Positions 28,669-37,308 of a DNA stretch of 64,000 nucleotides are shown here, piece by piece (positions within the stretch are counted from its first letter, which is position 1; each line of letters begins with the position of its first letter). A model generated the notes under the pieces. That model saw only the letters and a list, made by a program, of their open reading frames with translations, ran no database searches and had not been told where the DNA came from. This DNA comes from Senegalimassilia faecalis (lineage in GTDB: Bacteria; Actinomycetota; Coriobacteriia; Coriobacteriales; Eggerthellaceae), in contig NZ_SDPW01000001.1 of NCBI RefSeq assembly GCF_004135645.1, positions 124,001 through 188,000 on the forward strand. The letters are read 5' to 3'. Position numbers and translations under genes: made by a program.

Positions 28669-29175
28669 ATGGCAAACATCAAGAGCCAGAAAAAGCGCAT
28701 CGTAACCAACGAGAAGTCCCGTCAGCGCAATCGCGCCTGCAAGTCCGAGCTGAAGACCGCCGTGCGCGCTGCTCGCGAGGCCGTTGCCGCTGGCGATGCT
28801 ACCGCCGCTTACGCCAAGGCGCTGTACGCCTGCCGTCTGCTGGACAAGGCCGCTTCCAAGGGCATCATCCACAAGAACCAGGCCGCGAACCGCAAGTCCG
28901 GCATCATGAACCTGGTGAACACCATCGTCACCGACGAGGTGCGCGCCGCTTATGTGAAGCCCGAGGCTAAGAAGCAGGAGTCCAACGGCAACAAGAAGGC
29001 TGCTCGCAAGGCTGAGCGCGTTGCTGCCATGAAGGCCGCTTCCGAGGCCAAGGCGCTGCGTCGCGCCGAGCAGCTGAAGCAGGAAGCTGCTGCCGCCGAG
29101 CGCAAGGCCAAGGCTGCTGCTGAGGCTGCCGCTGCCGAGGCTGAGGCCGGCGAAGGCGAAGAGGCTGCTGAATAG
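28669..29175 (+). CDS. rpsT: 30S ribosomal protein S20 with long C-terminal extension
   Basis: 168 aa. Residues 1-90 are canonical S20 ([18 protein letters not shown]..., then [33 protein letters not shown]). S20 is normally 85-90 aa. The remaining ~70 residues are an Ala/Lys/Glu-rich, probably helical tail ending in acidic [15 protein letters not shown] lies 7 nt before the ATG. It is the only plus-strand gene in the first 44 kb, and an intrinsic terminator follows. S20 binds the 5' and 3' minor domains of 16S rRNA. Confidence 0.95.
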   Translation: MANIKSQKKRIVTNEKSRQRNRACKSELKTAVRAAREAVAAGDATAAYAKALYACRLLDKAASKGIIHKNQAANRKSGIMNLVNTIVTDEVRAAYVKPEAKKQESNGNKKAARKAERVAAMKAASEAKALRRAEQLKQEAAAAERKAKAAAEAAAAEAEAGEGEEAAE

Positions 29176-29198
29176 CCTGCTGCTTTAGTTTGAGTGCG

Positions 29199-29227
29199 AA
29201 ACGCCCCGGATTTCCGGGGCGTTTTTT
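29199..29227 (+). terminator. Intrinsic terminator of rpsT
   Basis: A perfect 9-bp stem ACGCCCCGG / CCGGGGCGT with loop ATTT, followed by TTTTT. It is 25 nt after the rpsT stop. Confidence 0.92.
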
Positions 29228-29394
29228 GTGTTTGGGGCGGTTGAGATGGGAACTGGCAGGTGCCGGCAGGGAACGTGCGGACATGATATGGGGGCTTGTT
29301 GCTTGGTTGGTTTGGTTGCAGCTGCCCTGCTCGACTGGCGTCTTACGCCATTCCTGATTTCTGCGAACGGGAAAGCAGCTGCGGTATTGCTACC

Positions 29395-30417
29395 TTAGCG
29401 CCGTTTGGCGGTGATGCCGACCACCCATTCGCGAAATGCGGCATCGGGGTCTGCGCCGCTTTTCATGGCCTGCTCGGTGTTACGCGCGCTGATGAGCGCG
29501 GCGCGCAGCTCGTCTGCGGTAAAGCGGCGAGCGCAGGACACGTGGTCTTTCACTTGCCAATCCTGCTTCGGCCGCGCCTTCTCGTTCGCGATTTTCGCGT
29601 AGTCGGTGAGGGCGGCGGCAAGCGCGCGCGGCGTGGTGTTGCCGCGGGCAGCCATGCTTTTCGCGCAGATGAGTTCGCGCAGGCGCGCCGTGCACATGGG
29701 CATAAGCGCATGGGGCGACACCGAGCGCATGCGCTGCAAAAGCAGCAGGCAGCGGGCTGTGTCGCGCGCGGCGAACGCGTTCACGAAATCCCACGGCTTT
29801 GCCTCGGCCGTGCGGCTGACCAGCTGCAGCACCTCTTGTTCTCCAACGGCAGCCGTGCCGGTGTGAGCCAGCACGATCTTCTTGATTTCGGCATCCAGAT
29901 GCACGGTGTCTTCGCCGACCAAGCTTACGAGCGTGGCAGCAGCGCCTTCCGAGAACGTGACGCCGTGGCCGACGGCCATGGAACGCACCAGTTTCGGTAG
30001 GTCGCGCGCCTTCGGGGGCGCGCAGTCGATGACGGCGGTTTTGCCGTGCTTGGCCACTGCTTTGTACAGTCGCGTGTTCTTCGCCAGCTTTTCGGCTACT
30101 AACGCCAGCACCGTGGACTCGCACGGTGCATCAAGATAGGCAACGATCGGCTCGGAATCGGCTTTCTTGAGGTTGTCGACGCCGCGCACCTCCACCAGGC
30201 GCACATCGGATGCGAACGGGATGGTGTTGCAGGCGTTCACCACGTCGTCGCCGGTGAATTCCGCGCCTTCGAACACGTCGGAGTTGAACGACAGGTCGCC
30301 CATCTTCGACAAGCGTTCGCGCAGGCGTTTCATAACGGCGTCGCGTTTGAGAGCGTCTTCGCCGTTGACGAGATAGACGGGCAGCAGCGCCGCCCCGGTA
30401 TGTTTCGTATCAGTCAT
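29395..30417 (-). CDS. holA: DNA polymerase III subunit delta
   Basis: 340 aa. The N-terminal AAA+-like start is LLPVYLVNGEDALKRDAVMKRL, with FASDVRLVEVRGVDNLKK and LVALVAEKLAKNTRLYKAV-type helices. No P-loop is present, as expected for delta. It opens the beta clamp within the clamp loader. It lies directly downstream of comEC, 9 nt apart, in the comEA-comEC-holA order conserved in Firmicutes and Actinobacteria. It converges on rpsT. Confidence 0.88.
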   Translation of the reverse strand: MTDTKHTGAALLPVYLVNGEDALKRDAVMKRLRERLSKMGDLSFNSDVFEGAEFTGDDVVNACNTIPFASDVRLVEVRGVDNLKKADSEPIVAYLDAPCESTVLALVAEKLAKNTRLYKAVAKHGKTAVIDCAPPKARDLPKLVRSMAVGHGVTFSEGAAATLVSLVGEDTVHLDAEIKKIVLAHTGTAAVGEQEVLQLVSRTAEAKPWDFVNAFAARDTARCLLLLQRMRSVSPHALMPMCTARLRELICAKSMAARGNTTPRALAAALTDYAKIANEKARPKQDWQVKDHVSCARRFTADELRAALISARNTEQAMKSGADPDAAFREWVVGITAKRR

Positions 30418-30426
30418 GCGGCCATT

Positions 30427-32841
30427 CTACCGCAGGCAGCTTACCTCGATGACACGTTCCGTGAATCTGCAGACCACGTCCCCATGCTCGTCGGTGCGCA
30501 ATATGGTGCTTCCAGCAGCTTGCAGGGCGTCAAGGGTGTTTGCGGCGGGATGGCCATAGCGGTTGTGAGCACCCACCGAGACGAGCGAAATCTCAGGTTG
30601 CAAGGTGAGGGCCTGCTCCTCGGTCAGGGCGTTTTTCGATCCGTGGTGCCCTACTTTGTAGAGGTCAACATCTCCAACGCTCCCGTTTTCAATCATGGCC
30701 GCAAGCTGGTCGTGCTCGGCGTCGCCCACAAGCAGGCTTCGCCACTCCCCTTGCCCGTCTCCGTTGACGTCCGCATCTGCAAGAAGGCACACGCTGTCGG
30801 CGTTGCCGCCTTCGTCGGTGAATGCTGCTGGCCAGATGCAGGTGAGGGTTAAGAACCCCGCAGTTATGGCGTCGCCTTGAGACAACCCTGCTATGTTGCG
30901 CTCCCCTACCAGCTGGCAAGCGTTGTTTCGCAGGGTGCCGCACGATGCGCATGCGCAGGTAAGCGCATCGTTTGCTACCAGCACGCGATCGGTTTGCACG
31001 GCGCCGCGCAGCGAAGTGAGCGAACCCATGTGGTCGTCGTCGGGATGCGTGATGACGATGGCGTCAAGGTGGGCGATGCGTTGTCGCGCCAGCGCTTCTC
31101 GCAGCATGTTGTCCTGGTTACCGGTATCGATGAGGATGGCCTTCCCTTTGCTGCGCACTAGGATGGCATCGCCCTGCCCTACATCAAGCGCAATGATTTC
31201 CGTTGCTCCGTTTTGGCCGAAAGCAACAAGCAACGCGCCAACGAGCAAACAGCCGGCAACGCTAGCACAAGCCCATCGAAGGTTGCGGTGCCGGCGCTTC
31301 TTCGTGCTTGGCGTTGGCCACCACAGCCACAGCGCCGCAGCGCAAGCGAAGCCTAGCGCCAGCGCGGCACCTAAAGACAAGGTGACGGGTATGCTGGCAT
31401 ACGGGATACACGCCACGGCGTGCGTGACTGAGCGCAGCAACCAGGCTAGCCCGCAGGCCACCGCAGCCATGCACCCTGCGGTGGCAGGAAACGCAAGCGC
31501 CACCATGCTGCAAAGGATGCCGGCCGTGCATACCGGCCCGAAGAGCGGGCCTGTTGCCATATTCGCAAGCGGTGCCACCAGGGGAAGCTGGGAAAACAAC
31601 GCAGCGGACAGGGGCGTTGCTAAAACCGAGGACGCCAACGTCAGCGCTAGGGCTTCGCGCGCAAAAGCGGGTACCCGTGGTGCCAGGCGCTCGATCCAGC
31701 GATCGGTGAGCGAGCCGAACAGGACGATGCCCAACGTGGCGAAAGCCGACAGCGCAAACGAAGCCGATAGCGCCGCAAGCGGGTCGAGCGCGATGAGACC
31801 CGCCATGCAAACGGATAGCGAAGACAACGAAGAGGCCCGCCGCCGCGCCGTCCAAGACAACAGCCCCGCAATGGTCATCACTGCCGCACGAACAGCGGAA
31901 ACCGGGACGGCGGTCAGCACAAGGTAGGCGAGCACCAGCGATATTTGCAGTGCCATCGACAGGTTGCGTGGTAGTCCGAGCAGCCGGACGGCCGATGCAA
32001 CGAATGCGACCATGATAGATAGATGAGCGCCCGATACGGCCACGACGTGCGCTAACCCGCTGACCTGGAAGTCTCGGTATGTTTCCTCGTCAAGTGCGCC
32101 GCGCCATCCGCACACCAGCGCGGAGGCAAGTCCGTTGTCGATGCGTTGCGGGTGCGTCAGAAAGGTGATTGCCCGCTGCCGGATTGCGGTTAGCATACCA
32201 AGGACGTCTGCTCGTCCAACCTGTTCGCACGTGCGCAGCTTGACGTTTGCCACGGCGCCCTTCTGCCAGCAATACGCTTCACGTGTTTGCGATGGAGCGC
32301 TTACGGTGCCGTAGCCTTCGAAAACGTTTCCATACGCTACCGTTGGCGTATCTTTAGGAAACGATACCGTCGCCACAACCGATGTTGAAGAGCTCTCGAC
32401 GGTAACGCTCGCAAGGCACGATGTTCCAAAAGAGCCGCTCGAGCCGTCTGCAAGCGCAACAATGGAAAGGCGGCCTGACATATTTTCCGCCGCGGTTTGC
32501 TGAACGTGCAGCGTGGCGGCTTTTGCGCATCCGAGTGCGCCACCAGCTAGCAATCCGATGGCCAGCATCCAAGCAAGCGCGAGTTTTCGTTTTCGCCACC
32601 ACAGCAACAGCAGCACAGAGGCTGCAATCCCATTGGCTAGGGCAGCGGCAATGCATGCGATGGCTTCTGCCTGCATAGTCAACGTCAGCGTCGCGGCGCT
32701 TCCAGCCCACAGTCCTACGGCAAGCGCCAGCGCTACGGGGATGGTGGGGCGCGCGGGAAACACGTGCGAGGTAAGGTCTTGCTGTTCGAGCGCAAAACCA
32801 TCGTTGAGCAACTCGCTTTGGGCAATGGCTACCCTACGCAT
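30427..32841 (-). CDS. comEC: DNA internalisation protein ComEC/Rec2
   Basis: 804 aa. The N-terminal DUF4131 region has three helices. The competence domain carries CGWRGALDEETYRDFQVSGLAHVVAVSGAHLS (read in two parts), a core signature. About ten membrane helices follow. A C-terminal metallo-beta-lactamase domain has LDVGQGDAILV, DTGNQDNML and THPDDDHMGSL. ComEC forms the inner-membrane channel for single-stranded DNA in transformation. It overlaps comEA by 13 nt. No Shine-Dalgarno is evident, which suggests translational coupling. Confidence 0.93.
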   Translation of the reverse strand: MRRVAIAQSELLNDGFALEQQDLTSHVFPARPTIPVALALAVGLWAGSAATLTLTMQAEAIACIAAALANGIAASVLLLLWWRKRKLALAWMLAIGLLAGGALGCAKAATLHVQQTAAENMSGRLSIVALADGSSGSFGTSCLASVTVESSSTSVVATVSFPKDTPTVAYGNVFEGYGTVSAPSQTREAYCWQKGAVANVKLRTCEQVGRADVLGMLTAIRQRAITFLTHPQRIDNGLASALVCGWRGALDEETYRDFQVSGLAHVVAVSGAHLSIMVAFVASAVRLLGLPRNLSMALQISLVLAYLVLTAVPVSAVRAAVMTIAGLLSWTARRRASSLSSLSVCMAGLIALDPLAALSASFALSAFATLGIVLFGSLTDRWIERLAPRVPAFAREALALTLASSVLATPLSAALFSQLPLVAPLANMATGPLFGPVCTAGILCSMVALAFPATAGCMAAVACGLAWLLRSVTHAVACIPYASIPVTLSLGAALALGFACAAALWLWWPTPSTKKRRHRNLRWACASVAGCLLVGALLVAFGQNGATEIIALDVGQGDAILVRSKGKAILIDTGNQDNMLREALARQRIAHLDAIVITHPDDDHMGSLTSLRGAVQTDRVLVANDALTCACASCGTLRNNACQLVGERNIAGLSQGDAITAGFLTLTCIWPAAFTDEGGNADSVCLLADADVNGDGQGEWRSLLVGDAEHDQLAAMIENGSVGDVDLYKVGHHGSKNALTEEQALTLQPEISLVSVGAHNRYGHPAANTLDALQAAGSTILRTDEHGDVVCRFTERVIEVSCLR

Positions 32842-33500
32842 ATCGAATCGGCCAGTGAAGCGAACTTCTTGTCCCCTATGCCTGATACGCGCTTGAGGTC
32901 TTCGATAGTTGCAAACGCGCCATTCGTCTTCCGATCGTCGACGATGCGCTGAGCTAACGCCGGTCCCACGCCGTTGAGCTGCTGCAATTCGTCTGCCGTA
33001 GCGCTGTTGATGTTGACTTTGCCTGGCGCAGCGGAAGAGGTGTTTGCGGAAGCGGCCGATGGGTCGATGCCTTGACCAGGCTGATCGGATGCTGCCTCCG
33101 GCACGATAATCTGTTCACCATCGGTCACGACGCGCGCCAAGTTAAGGGCATCGGCTGCCGCCGCATCGGCAAACCCGCCTGCGGCATCAATGGCCTGCTG
33201 TACGCGGCTTCCTGCCTGAAGCTCGTACAGGCCTGGCGCGGCAACTGCTCCCCCGACATGCACGAACACGCTTTCCTTAGCCGCTGCTTCGCTGTCCTCG
33301 GAAGCCTTTTGCGCCGATGCGTCTTCCTTATGCGAAATGGTGAAATCGCCCGCATTCGAGCCTAAGGCCGAAGCGATGCCGAACCCCGCAAGCGCCAGCA
33401 CCACCAGCACCGCTGCCGTTATGCCAATCATGACGGGCAGCTTCACGCCACCTATATGCAGTTTTGCGCGCAGCGAATCTGCGTAGCGAACAAAATCCAT
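32829..33500 (-). CDS. comEA: Competence protein ComEA, DNA-binding
   Basis: 223 aa. A cytoplasmic start and one membrane helix (MIGITAAVLVVLALAGFGIA) precede an acidic/Ala linker. An SLBB domain follows (VFVHVGGAVAAPGLYELQAG) and two helix-hairpin-helix motifs at the C-terminus (NINSATADELQQLNGVGPALAQRI and IEDLKRVSGIGDKK). It binds incoming double-stranded DNA outside the membrane and hands it to ComEC. A TGC-TATAGG sequence at 33571-33582 region is a candidate extended -10 upstream. Confidence 0.92.
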   Translation of the reverse strand: MDFVRYADSLRAKLHIGGVKLPVMIGITAAVLVVLALAGFGIASALGSNAGDFTISHKEDASAQKASEDSEAAAKESVFVHVGGAVAAPGLYELQAGSRVQQAIDAAGGFADAAAADALNLARVVTDGEQIIVPEAASDQPGQGIDPSAASANTSSAAPGKVNINSATADELQQLNGVGPALAQRIVDDRKTNGAFATIEDLKRVSGIGDKKFASLADSICVG

Positions 33501-33705
33501 GCCGAAGGCTCCTTTCTGGTTGCGGAGCCAAGCCTAGCGTACGAACCTTGCAGACCTTATGCCGATATCAGCGCCTATAGCACGCGCAACCTTGCAGCTT
33601 TATACGCTTGCCGCGCATCGCAAGCCCCTCCGCAATCACCCATGGCGCACGCCTCGCTATACGCAGGCAGCACGTCTTGTACTCGTTTTCGCAGATAATC
33701 GCGCC

Positions 33706-33740
33706 AAAACAAAAGCCGCCGGCTTATAACCGGCGGCTTA
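33706..33740 (-). terminator. Intrinsic terminator of thiI
   Basis: A 10-bp stem AAGCCGCCGG / CCGGCGGCTT with a 7-nt loop. On the minus strand TTTTGTTTT follows. It is 25 nt past the thiI stop and before comEA. Confidence 0.85.
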
Positions 33741-33763
33741 GTCTTCCGATGCGAGGCGTTGCC

Positions 33764-34987
33764 CTACGCTTGCGCTTTGCGAGATTTCTTCGGCTTGTAG
33801 CCCGGGCAGCGGTAGTCGTGCGGCTCGGCGGCGTCCGCAATCTCGGGCACCCATTCGTCGATGGGCAGCAGCGCTTCGGCGGCAAGCACGTCTTCAAGCT
33901 GCGCGTGCGTTTCGGGGCTGCGCGGCATGAACAGCGTGCAGCAGTCGGGCGCGTCCTGCGAGGAGATTTCGAACGTGCCGGCCTGCTGGGCCATGTCGAT
34001 GATCTCAAGCTTGTCGGTGCCGATAAGCGGGCGGAACACGGGCAGCTCGACGGCTGCGTCGGTACAGCGAATGTTGTCAAGCGTTTGCGAGGCAACCTGG
34101 CCCAGGCTTTCGCCGGTGACCAGCGCCTTCGCGCCTTCGCGCCTGGCGATTTCCTGCGCTACCTTGAACATAAGGCGGCGATACATGATGACGCGCAGCT
34201 GCGGCGGCACCTTCAGCGATATTTCACGCTGGTAGTCGCCGAACGGCACCACGTACACGCGTGCAATGCAACCGGTCTTCTCCAGCACGTGCGCGATATC
34301 GTCGACCAGGTACTCGCTGGTGTCGGACGTTTGCGGACGGCCCGAAAAATGGACGCCGATGCACACGGCGCCGCGGCGCGCCATGCGCCACGTGGCCACC
34401 GGGGAGTCGATACCGCTTGAAAGCAGGCAGGCCACCTTGCCCGAGCTTCCCACCGGCAAGCCGCCCACGCCGCGTACGCTGCGCGCATATACGTATGCAG
34501 CGTTCTGCACAACCTCGACGCCAACAACGACGTCGGGGTTTTTCATCTGCACCTTTTTCTCGGGATGCGCCTCGCACAGCGCCGCGCCGATGATGCGGTT
34601 CATGTCCATGGAACCGACTTCGAAATCCGTATGGTTGCGGCGCGCCTGCACCTTGAAGCTGGTGAAGTCGTCCACGTCGGCCATGGCGGCCAGCGCCGCT
34701 TCTTCCATCTGCTTTAAATCGCGCTCGCACTTATAGCCCGACGAGACGCGCGCCACGCCCGGAACCTTGCGGATGAACTCGGCGCAGCGCTTTTCCGTTT
34801 CCCAATCGGTACCTTCGCGCAAGAACACGCACAGGCGACCCGAGATACGGTGGATGGTGACGATGTCGAAATCGGTGAGCAGCGCCTCAAGGTTTTTCAG
34901 CAGGCGCATCTCAAACGTGGAGCGGTTGTGGCCCTTCAGTCCGATCTCGTGATAATGCACCAGGCAGATACGCTGGAATTCAGTCAT
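33764..34987 (-). CDS. thiI: tRNA 4-thiouridine synthase ThiI
   Basis: 407 aa. It has an N-terminal ferredoxin-like/THUMP region (HYHEIGLKGHNRSTFE, FKVQARRNHTDF) and a PP-loop ATPase with SSGIDSPVATWRMARRG. The later motif GESLGQVASQTLDNI is typical. There is no C-terminal rhodanese domain, as in Bacillus-type ThiI, which receives sulfur directly from a dedicated desulfurase. The ATG at 34987 has GAAGGACC upstream. The longer open frame runs back through the structured element and is rejected. Confidence 0.93.
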   Translation of the reverse strand: MTEFQRICLVHYHEIGLKGHNRSTFEMRLLKNLEALLTDFDIVTIHRISGRLCVFLREGTDWETEKRCAEFIRKVPGVARVSSGYKCERDLKQMEEAALAAMADVDDFTSFKVQARRNHTDFEVGSMDMNRIIGAALCEAHPEKKVQMKNPDVVVGVEVVQNAAYVYARSVRGVGGLPVGSSGKVACLLSSGIDSPVATWRMARRGAVCIGVHFSGRPQTSDTSEYLVDDIAHVLEKTGCIARVYVVPFGDYQREISLKVPPQLRVIMYRRLMFKVAQEIARREGAKALVTGESLGQVASQTLDNIRCTDAAVELPVFRPLIGTDKLEIIDMAQQAGTFEISSQDAPDCCTLFMPRSPETHAQLEDVLAAEALLPIDEWVPEIADAAEPHDYRCPGYKPKKSRKAQA

Positions 34988-35074
34988 GACAGGTCCTTCA
35001 GGTGAAGCGGCATGCAGGGGCGCGGTTTCGCGAAAAGCACGGCGGCGCGTGCTGCCAAGGGATAAGCGTTCACA

Positions 35075-35186
35075 GCAAAAGCCCCCTGACACGTTGCCTC
35101 TGAACTGGAAGTTCACCGTGCGCTTTCACGCACGTGCTTCCAGGCAGAACAAGGTGCCAGAGGGCTTGACGGCGGGAACCCCGCCG
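35075..35186 (-). ncRNA. Long structured RNA element between rpoZ and thiI
   Basis: On the minus strand a 7-bp hairpin (70-76/80-86 of block 35100, loop GTT) is followed by an 85-nt imperfect hairpin from 35165 to 35081. The hairpin has about 35 base pairs: a 12-pair basal stem, two central blocks and an apical CGTGCG-type stem with loop TGAAAG. TTTTGC comes directly after it. It could be the terminator of mihF-gmk-rpoZ, a leader of thiI or an independent small RNA. No Rfam family is recognised by eye; it lacks SRP, 6S or riboswitch hallmarks that I know. Confidence 0.45.
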
Positions 35187-35206
35187 CAATGATTACCAGA
35201 CGCGGA

Positions 35207-35467
35207 CTAGTGGTTCTGCGCGTCGATGGTTTCGGGGTCGTAGGACACGTCGCCACGAGCGATTTCGGCAAACGCCATGGACAGCGGCTTCTTGTCGGCA
35301 GCCTTGGCGATTTCCACGGCCGTTTGCAGCTGGATGGCGCGGTCGCGCTGGCCACGCATCATGTCGTTGATGTCGTGGGCGCGCTTCGACGCCAAAGCGC
35401 ACAGCAAGAAGCGGTCGTTGTCCGTCTCGTTGAGAAGGTCGGTGATCCTGGGTTCAATGATGCTCAT
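35207..35467 (-). CDS. rpoZ: RNA polymerase omega subunit
   Basis: 86 aa. It begins MSIIEPRITDLLNETDNDRF, with CALASKRAHDINDMMRGQRD containing the omega signature KRAxxIN. Then it has KPLSMAFAEIARGDVSY. It aids beta' folding and RNA polymerase assembly. The ATG at 35467 was chosen over a 26-codon longer frame that runs into gmk. It is 7 nt downstream of the gmk stop in the mihF-gmk-rpoZ operon. Confidence 0.93.
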   Translation of the reverse strand: MSIIEPRITDLLNETDNDRFLLCALASKRAHDINDMMRGQRDRAIQLQTAVEIAKAADKKPLSMAFAEIARGDVSYDPETIDAQNH

Positions 35468-35474
35468 ACGGTTT

Positions 35475-36047
35475 CTAACCTCGCGTTTTCTCGGCTTGTT
35501 CGTTGACGTAGGAAACGAGGGCGGCGCACGCCTCGTCCAAATCATCGTTCACAAGCTGTATATCATACTCCATTTTCCGAGAAAGCTCCACCTTTGCAGC
35601 GGAAAGACGCTGCTCGATGACCTCCTCGGTTTCGGTTCCGCGGCCGCGCAGGCGCGCTTCAAGCACTTCCATGGAAGGCGGCTCGATGAAAATGAGGTGC
35701 GCCTCGGGCACCTTCTCGCGGATTTGGAATGCGCCCTGCACATCGATTTCCAGGATGACCTGCTGGCCAGCCGCCATGTGCTCGGCTACGCTTGCGCGCG
35801 GCGTACCATAGCGGTTCGAGCTGTACTCGGCCCACTCAAGCAAGCCGTCGGTATCGATGAGCTGCTGGAATTGCTCGGGCGTTTTGAACTGGTAGTGAAC
35901 GCCGTCGATCTCGCCTTTGCGCGGCGCGCGCGTGGTTGCCGAAACGGACACCCACGCATCGGGAACCGCCTGCACAAGTCGGGCCACCAAGGTGCCTTTA
36001 CCAGCACCCGATGGCCCGGAGATGACGAACAGGTTGCCGCGACGCAC
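35475..36047 (-). CDS. gmk: Guanylate kinase
   Basis: 190 aa. It has the P-loop SGPSGAGKGTL, the GMP-binding region VSATTRAPRKGEIDGVHY and the segment ILEIDVQGAFQIRE. It phosphorylates GMP to GDP. It starts 3 nt after mihF. The order mihF-gmk-rpoZ is characteristic of actinobacteria. Confidence 0.96.
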   Translation of the reverse strand: MRRGNLFVISGPSGAGKGTLVARLVQAVPDAWVSVSATTRAPRKGEIDGVHYQFKTPEQFQQLIDTDGLLEWAEYSSNRYGTPRASVAEHMAAGQQVILEIDVQGAFQIREKVPEAHLIFIEPPSMEVLEARLRGRGTETEEVIEQRLSAAKVELSRKMEYDIQLVNDDLDEACAALVSYVNEQAEKTRG

Positions 36048-36050
36048 GAG

Positions 36051-36359
36051 CTAGCCCAGACGCTCCAGCAGCGCAGACTGCTGGCGCTCGCCCAAACCGC
36101 GCAGACGACGGCTTTCAGCGATCTGGAGCTCCCTCATAACCTTCTCGGCCTTGGCCTTGCCGTAGCCGGGCAGCGTCTCGATGAGCGTGGAAACCTTCAT
36201 ACGACCGACGACCGGGTCTTCCTTCATATCGATGACCTGAGCAAGCGTCAGCTTGCCAGCCTTAAGGTCGTCACGAACCTGCGCGCGCTTGATGCGAGCA
36301 GCCTTGGCCTTTTCAAGGGCCGCCTGACGATCTTCAGCGCTGAGTTGAGGAATAGCCAT
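36051..36359 (-). CDS. mihF: Actinobacterial integration host factor mIHF
   Basis: 102 aa, the usual length. It begins MAIPQLSAEDRQAALEKA, with VGRMKVSTLIETLPGYGKAKAEKVMREL, a helix-two-turn-helix nucleoid-binding segment. It is an actinobacterial nucleoid protein unrelated to HU/IHF of enterobacteria. It has a good Shine-Dalgarno, GAAGGAG, and its own promoter at 36396-36423. It heads the mihF-gmk-rpoZ operon. Confidence 0.92.
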   Translation of the reverse strand: MAIPQLSAEDRQAALEKAKAARIKRAQVRDDLKAGKLTLAQVIDMKEDPVVGRMKVSTLIETLPGYGKAKAEKVMRELQIAESRRLRGLGERQQSALLERLG

Positions 36360-36395
36360 CAGTAATCTCCTTCGTGTTCTTCAAGCGTTGCCGTG

Positions 36396-36423
36396 ATACT
36401 AGCACGTCACGCGGCAACGACAA
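36396..36423 (-). promoter_or_regulatory. Promoter of mihF-gmk-rpoZ
   Basis: Minus strand -35 TTGTCG (36418-36423), 16-nt spacer, -10 TAGTAT (36396-36401) with an upstream TGC extension. The predicted start leaves a leader of about 30 nt ending in GAAGGAG. Confidence 0.65.
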
Positions 36424-36579
36424 CCTGTCATTCGAGCAAACCACAAAAAAGTTTTCGCCAAAACACGGCCTGCACCTCGGATTTCTTTGAAACCGAGTGC
36501 GCGAGCCGCCATTGTAGGGCAACGACGACGCTTGCGCAAACGCGTAGGCTTCGCGTCATGAACGCGTTACCGAATCTCC

Positions 36580-37308
36580 CTAATCAAGCTCGGCAACAAT
36601 GGCGTCGAAGGCGGCGGCGGGGTCTGCGGCCTGCGTGATGGGGCGACCGATGACGATGTGAGATGCGCCGTTGGCGAACGCCTGGGCGGGCGTGGCCACG
36701 CGGCTTTGGTCGCCAAGGGCGGCGCCGGCCGGACGCACGCCGGGCGTGACGATGAAGCCTTCGGGGCCCAGCACGTCGCGCAGCATGGCAGCTTCCTGAG
36801 GAGACGCCACAACGCCGGAAATGCCGGCGCGTTTTGCCTGCTCAGCAAGCACGTTGACCTGTTCGGCCATGGGACGGGTGACGCCGGTGTCGGCAAGCGC
36901 GGCCTGGCTCATGGACGTTAGCACGGTAATGCCGAGAGTGACGGGCACCTCGAATCCGTATTCAGCAGCAGCGCGCTCGGCGCCTTTCTGCGCCGCGCTC
37001 ATCATGGCCACGCCGCCAACGGTGTGCATGGTCATCATGTCGGCACCAGAAGCTGCGGCCGAATACGCCGCGCCCTCGACCTGGTGCGGAATGTCGTGGA
37101 ACTTCAGGTCCAAAAACACCTTGAAGCCGCGCTCCTTCAGCGCATACACCACCGCCGGGCCGTTGGCATAGAACAGCGTCATGCCAACCTTCATCCATTT
37201 CGCCTTGCCCTGCAGCTTATCGGCCAGGTCGAACGTTTCCTCGATGTCGCAGTCAACGGCTACGATGACGCGGTCGCGCGCGGGGATGTCGGAAAACGAG
37301 GTTAGCAT
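36580..37308 (-). CDS. pyrF: Orotidine 5'-phosphate decarboxylase
   Basis: 242 aa. It begins MLTSFSDIPARDRVIVAVD. The catalytic block is VFLDLKFHDIPHQVEGA, with D-x-K-x-x-D geometry, and the C-terminal phosphate-binding part is FIVTPGVRP and IVIGRPIT. It forms UMP, the last de novo pyrimidine step. It overlaps the pyrD 3' end by 7 nt. The long frame upstream of 37308 is a shadow of pyrD. Confidence 0.95.
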   Translation of the reverse strand: MLTSFSDIPARDRVIVAVDCDIEETFDLADKLQGKAKWMKVGMTLFYANGPAVVYALKERGFKVFLDLKFHDIPHQVEGAAYSAAASGADMMTMHTVGGVAMMSAAQKGAERAAAEYGFEVPVTLGITVLTSMSQAALADTGVTRPMAEQVNVLAEQAKRAGISGVVASPQEAAMLRDVLGPEGFIVTPGVRPAGAALGDQSRVATPAQAFANGASHIVIGRPITQAADPAAAFDAIVAELD

